Source: Prevotella sp. E2-28
GTDB taxonomy: Bacteria; Bacteroidota; Bacteroidia; Bacteroidales; Bacteroidaceae
Length of the DNA: 64,000 nt
Assembly (NCBI RefSeq): GCF_022024055.1
Contig: NZ_CP091788.1
Coordinates: forward strand, 744,001-808,000
Reading direction: 5' to 3'
Each line of letters opens with the position of its first letter. Within the stretch, counting starts at the first letter, position 1. Under the pieces are notes generated by a model. The model had not been told where the DNA came from, did not search any database, and saw only the letters and a program-made list of their open reading frames with translations. Of the stretch, positions 61,236 to 64,000 are shown one piece after another. Made by a program: the position numbers and the translations under genes.

Positions 61236-64000
61236 ATGAAGAAGGTACTATTGTTGGCCCTGATGGGAATGATGGCTATGAGCACGCAGGCTCAGCGCTT
61301 CACAGACAAGTTGACACGTGGCTTGGTGGCTGTTCCACAAGGTGATAAAACAGGACAGGACGAGCGTTATGGCGTTTCTGGTAGCGGCATCTTCGTTAGT
61401 TGGCGTATTCTTCCTACGGAGTATTACGACACAAAATACAACCTCTATCGTGACGGTACGAAAGTTGCAGAGAACCTGACAGTGTCAAACTATCAGGATA
61501 ATGGTGGTTCAAAGACCAGTACCTATAGGGTTGTTCCTGTAGTGAAAGGTGTGGAACAAACTGCTGAGGCTGCTGAGTGTAAGCCCTGGGATCACCAGTA
61601 TTGGGAAATACCTGTGCAGAATGTAGTGAATCGTGATGGTGCTACCGTCAGTGGTTATACTCTGAACGATTGCTCGGTGGCCGATGTTGATGGCGACGGT
61701 CAGATGGAGTTTGTGGTGAAGCGTCGTAACGATAGTGGTAACCTCCGTGAGTCTTCTAATAAGACCGACTTCAATTTGCATGAATGTTACAAAATGGATG
61801 GAAGTCGTCTGTGGTGGATAGATATGGGACCTAACCTGATGGCTGGCCCTGACGAACAGTTTGACCTCATCCTATATGACTGGGATCAGGATGGTAAGGC
61901 TGAGGCCTTGATGCGTGGTGCCGACAATATGATTATCCATACCGCTACTGGCAAGACCATCAAGATTGGTAACATGAATTACTATGCTCCTCGTGACGAA
62001 TATACTAAGGCAGGTGCCGAGTATTTACTCTATATGAATGGCGAAACGGGTGAACCTTACGGATGGGATGGCTCTGAGAACTGGACGCCAGCAGCCTATC
62101 CGCTTCCTCGCTATGAGAGTGGTGAGAGTGATTATGCTACTGTCTGGGGGGCAAGTGATACAGGCCATCGTGCCACGAAGCATTATTTTGGAGCTCCCTA
62201 TCTAGACGGACGAAATCCTAGTATTTTTCTTGGACGTGGCTGTTATACCCGTCATAAGTTCTGTGCGCTTGACGTGAATAAGGAAACGCATGAGTTGACC
62301 CAGCGCTGGCGTTGGAACTGCTATGATTCTTCTTCTCCTTGGTTTGGTAATGGCTTCCATAACTTCGCTATAGGAGATGTGGATATGGACGGACGCGATG
62401 AGATTGTGTTTGGTTCCATGATAATTGATGATACAGGCTACGGACTTTCTACTACAGGTTTCGGTCATGGTGATGCCCAGCATTGCAGCGATTTCGACCC
62501 CTACCGTTGGGGATTGGAACAGTTCGTTTGTCTGGAGGGGGCTACAGTTCCTGGTATTGCCTATACCGATGCTACTACGTCAACACTGCGTTATACTACT
62601 GGTGGCGGTAGTGATAACGGCCGTTGTATGGCTGGTAATTTCTACAATAGCCATCCTGGTGCTGTGGGTATCTCTGGTGGCGCTATCAGTCTGGTAAGCG
62701 ATAAGGCCATAGCCGATTTGGGAAGTTTTGGTGATGATTATGTTAACATGCGTGTTTATTGGGATGGCGACCTGCTTGAGGAGTTTATGGACTCGCCAGG
62801 TGTGGAGCGTGCCCCCACGGTTTATAAGGCTCCAGGACAGAACGAGGTAGGAACGAATCGCTCTTATACCAACAGTCGCTGTTGGATGGGACAGGGTAAC
62901 CTGAATAACTCATCGAAGAATAATCCATGTTTCCTTGGTGATATCATTGGCGACTGGCGTGAGGAAATTGTGACCCGTACTGAAGATAAACTGATTATCC
63001 AAATATCTAGCTACCCTTCACCATGGGGTATTACTTCATTATGGTACGACCATGTTTACCGTAATGGCATGACCTGGCAGAGCGTAGGTTATAACCAGCC
63101 TCCTCATACCAGTTTCTTCCTTGGTGAGATGGAGAGTATTACAAAGGAACCACCAGCCATCACGCTTGAAGGACGTACAGAGGTAACGGGAACTATTGGA
63201 ACTACAAATGATCATCTGTTGATTTCTGGCTATGAAGACAAGACCATTGCTGTAGCCGATGGTGCTTCACCTTATATTTTAACTGTGAATACTCCTGCTT
63301 GGGTGAAAGGTTCTGGTGCCCAGCAGGCTGTGGCAAGTACACCCAAGCAGCCAGCTCAGACTGTTGTTACCTATACAACAACGCTGACTGGCGGTGCGTT
63401 TGGTGGTTCTACTCGTTTGGTTAAGCAAGGCGAGGGCGTTTTCGTTTTGCCCAATGTAACAGAGAAACATACTGGTGAGACTAATATCTGGCAGGGAACG
63501 CTGATGTTCGATGGTAAGATGGAGTCTAGCCCTGTATGGCTGAACCGTCATACGACTTTGATTTCTAACGGCGGACAGTTTATGGGTGGCTTAAAGGCCG
63601 ATTACAATGCTACTATCTACCCCGGTGGTAAGGGGCAAGTTGGCATGTTAACCGCTTCTACTTTGGAACTTGGTTTTGGCGCTCGCATAGTTGTTGACGG
63701 AAGTAATGGCCAGTTTGATAAGGTTAATGCTAATAGTCTGACGATTGAGGCTAAGACGGATGACGTTTGGAAGGATTTCGGTCCTCGCTATAAGACCCCT
63801 GTGCTGCAAATCAACTATACTGGTACTTTGGATGCAGGCACCTATGAACTGGGTTCTATAGGTACAGTCACGGGTGATGTGGCTGATTTGCTGATTGAGG
63901 GCCTTGGCAATGATGCAAAGGCATCTCTGAAGCATGAGGACGGAAAACTGCTGCTCGTTATCGAGAAAATGCGAGTTGCAGGACTTGTAACTTGGAATGG
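61236..64000 (+). CDS. Second PL11-like rhamnogalacturonan lyase with autotransporter-type repeat region (3' truncated)
   Basis: An ATG at 61236 opens a frame that is still open at the window end (at least 921 codons). A signal peptide (MKKVLLLALMGMMAMSTQAQ) is followed by a PL11-type propeller: KLTRGLVAVPQGD, LNDCSVADVDGDGQMEFVVK, DWDQDGKAEALMRG, VDMDGRDEIVFGSM and FGHGDAQHCSDFDPYR. From about residue 720 the sequence changes to short beta-helix-like repeats of the autotransporter-associated kind (TGETNIWQGTLMFDGKMESS, LGFGARIVVDGSNGQFDKV), ending in TWNG at the edge. It is clearly distinct from the PL11 protein at 48124-50538 and may differ in specificity. Confidence 0.85.
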   Translation, partial: MKKVLLLALMGMMAMSTQAQRFTDKLTRGLVAVPQGDKTGQDERYGVSGSGIFVSWRILPTEYYDTKYNLYRDGTKVAENLTVSNYQDNGGSKTSTYRVVPVVKGVEQTAEAAECKPWDHQYWEIPVQNVVNRDGATVSGYTLNDCSVADVDGDGQMEFVVKRRNDSGNLRESSNKTDFNLHECYKMDGSRLWWIDMGPNLMAGPDEQFDLILYDWDQDGKAEALMRGADNMIIHTATGKTIKIGNMNYYAPRDEYTKAGAEYLLYMNGETGEPYGWDGSENWTPAAYPLPRYESGESDYATVWGASDTGHRATKHYFGAPYLDGRNPSIFLGRGCYTRHKFCALDVNKETHELTQRWRWNCYDSSSPWFGNGFHNFAIGDVDMDGRDEIVFGSMIIDDTGYGLSTTGFGHGDAQHCSDFDPYRWGLEQFVCLEGATVPGIAYTDATTSTLRYTTGGGSDNGRCMAGNFYNSHPGAVGISGGAISLVSDKAIADLGSFGDDYVNMRVYWDGDLLEEFMDSPGVERAPTVYKAPGQNEVGTNRSYTNSRCWMGQGNLNNSSKNNPCFLGDIIGDWREEIVTRTEDKLIIQISSYPSPWGITSLWYDHVYRNGMTWQSVGYNQPPHTSFFLGEMESITKEPPAITLEGRTEVTGTIGTTNDHLLISGYEDKTIAVADGASPYILTVNTPAWVKGSGAQQAVASTPKQPAQTVVTYTTTLTGGAFGGSTRLVKQGEGVFVLPNVTEKHTGETNIWQGTLMFDGKMESSPVWLNRHTTLISNGGQFMGGLKADYNATIYPGGKGQVGMLTASTLELGFGARIVVDGSNGQFDKVNANSLTIEAKTDDVWKDFGPRYKTPVLQINYTGTLDAGTYELGSIGTVTGDVADLLIEGLGNDAKASLKHEDGKLLLVIEKMRVAGLVTWN

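Overview
The window looks like chromosomal DNA of a Prevotella-type member of the Bacteroidales. Three things point there. Promoters repeatedly show the Bacteroidota pattern TTTG, about 20 bp, TAnnTTTG, with no Shine-Dalgarno sites. Secreted enzymes end in short sorting-like tails of the form YDLxGRR...GI.I..GrK. Family-typical arrangements are present: DUF177-rpmF-fabH, a MurF-Alr fusion, and single-subunit purL. I see no tRNA or rRNA gene and no CRISPR array.

Layout. 1-9221: end of an unknown gene, a histidine kinase, the DUF177/rpmF/fabH operon, a secreted CE1-like esterase, era, a PL1-like pectate lyase and an outer-membrane barrel. 9222-11254: a 2 kb gene-poor stretch packed with hairpins, tandem repeats, a 165-nt near-palindrome and at least two transcription units that look like small RNAs or tiny genes. 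11255-17878: a type I restriction-modification locus (hsdM, hsdS, ORF6N remnant, hsdR). 17879-19662: REP-like hairpins beside a RAYT-type tyrosine transposase with an extra C-terminal domain, then a candidate antisense-strand sRNA. 20037-24037: a translationally coupled pair of secreted proteins, one with MBG repeats and one M64-like metallopeptidase. 24017-29966 (minus): purL, two half-size chromate transporters and a GH43 arabinanase.

30161-43484: a BNR-4 protein, murF-alr, an operon of galactitol-type EIIC, KduI and a hexuronate MFS permease, a nitroreductase, an orphan class II ribonucleotide reductase C-terminal module, folB, a cell-wall amidase and an MCE/MlaD protein. 43773-48096: dnaA and a large MG2-like secreted protein. 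48124-64000: a pectin/rhamnogalacturonan and glucuronoxylan gene set: PL11, an unrecognised secreted protein, PL4, an HU-like regulator, GH28, GH115, an SGNH esterase, a CE6/SASA-like esterase and a second, truncated PL11-like gene.

The carbohydrate genes fit together. PL1, GH28, PL4 and PL11 would cut homogalacturonan and rhamnogalacturonan I. GH43 would act on arabinan, the esterases would remove acetyl or feruloyl groups, and GH115 would remove glucuronic acid. The EIIC-KduI-MFS operon would handle the unsaturated uronates released. No SusC/SusD pair lies in the window. The most unusual signals are the noncoding loci at 10.5-11.2 kb and 19.7 kb, the REP/RAYT locus, the exported KduI beside an orphan EIIC, and two helically phased repeat arrays (21 bp and 11 bp period) upstream of pectin or xylan genes.
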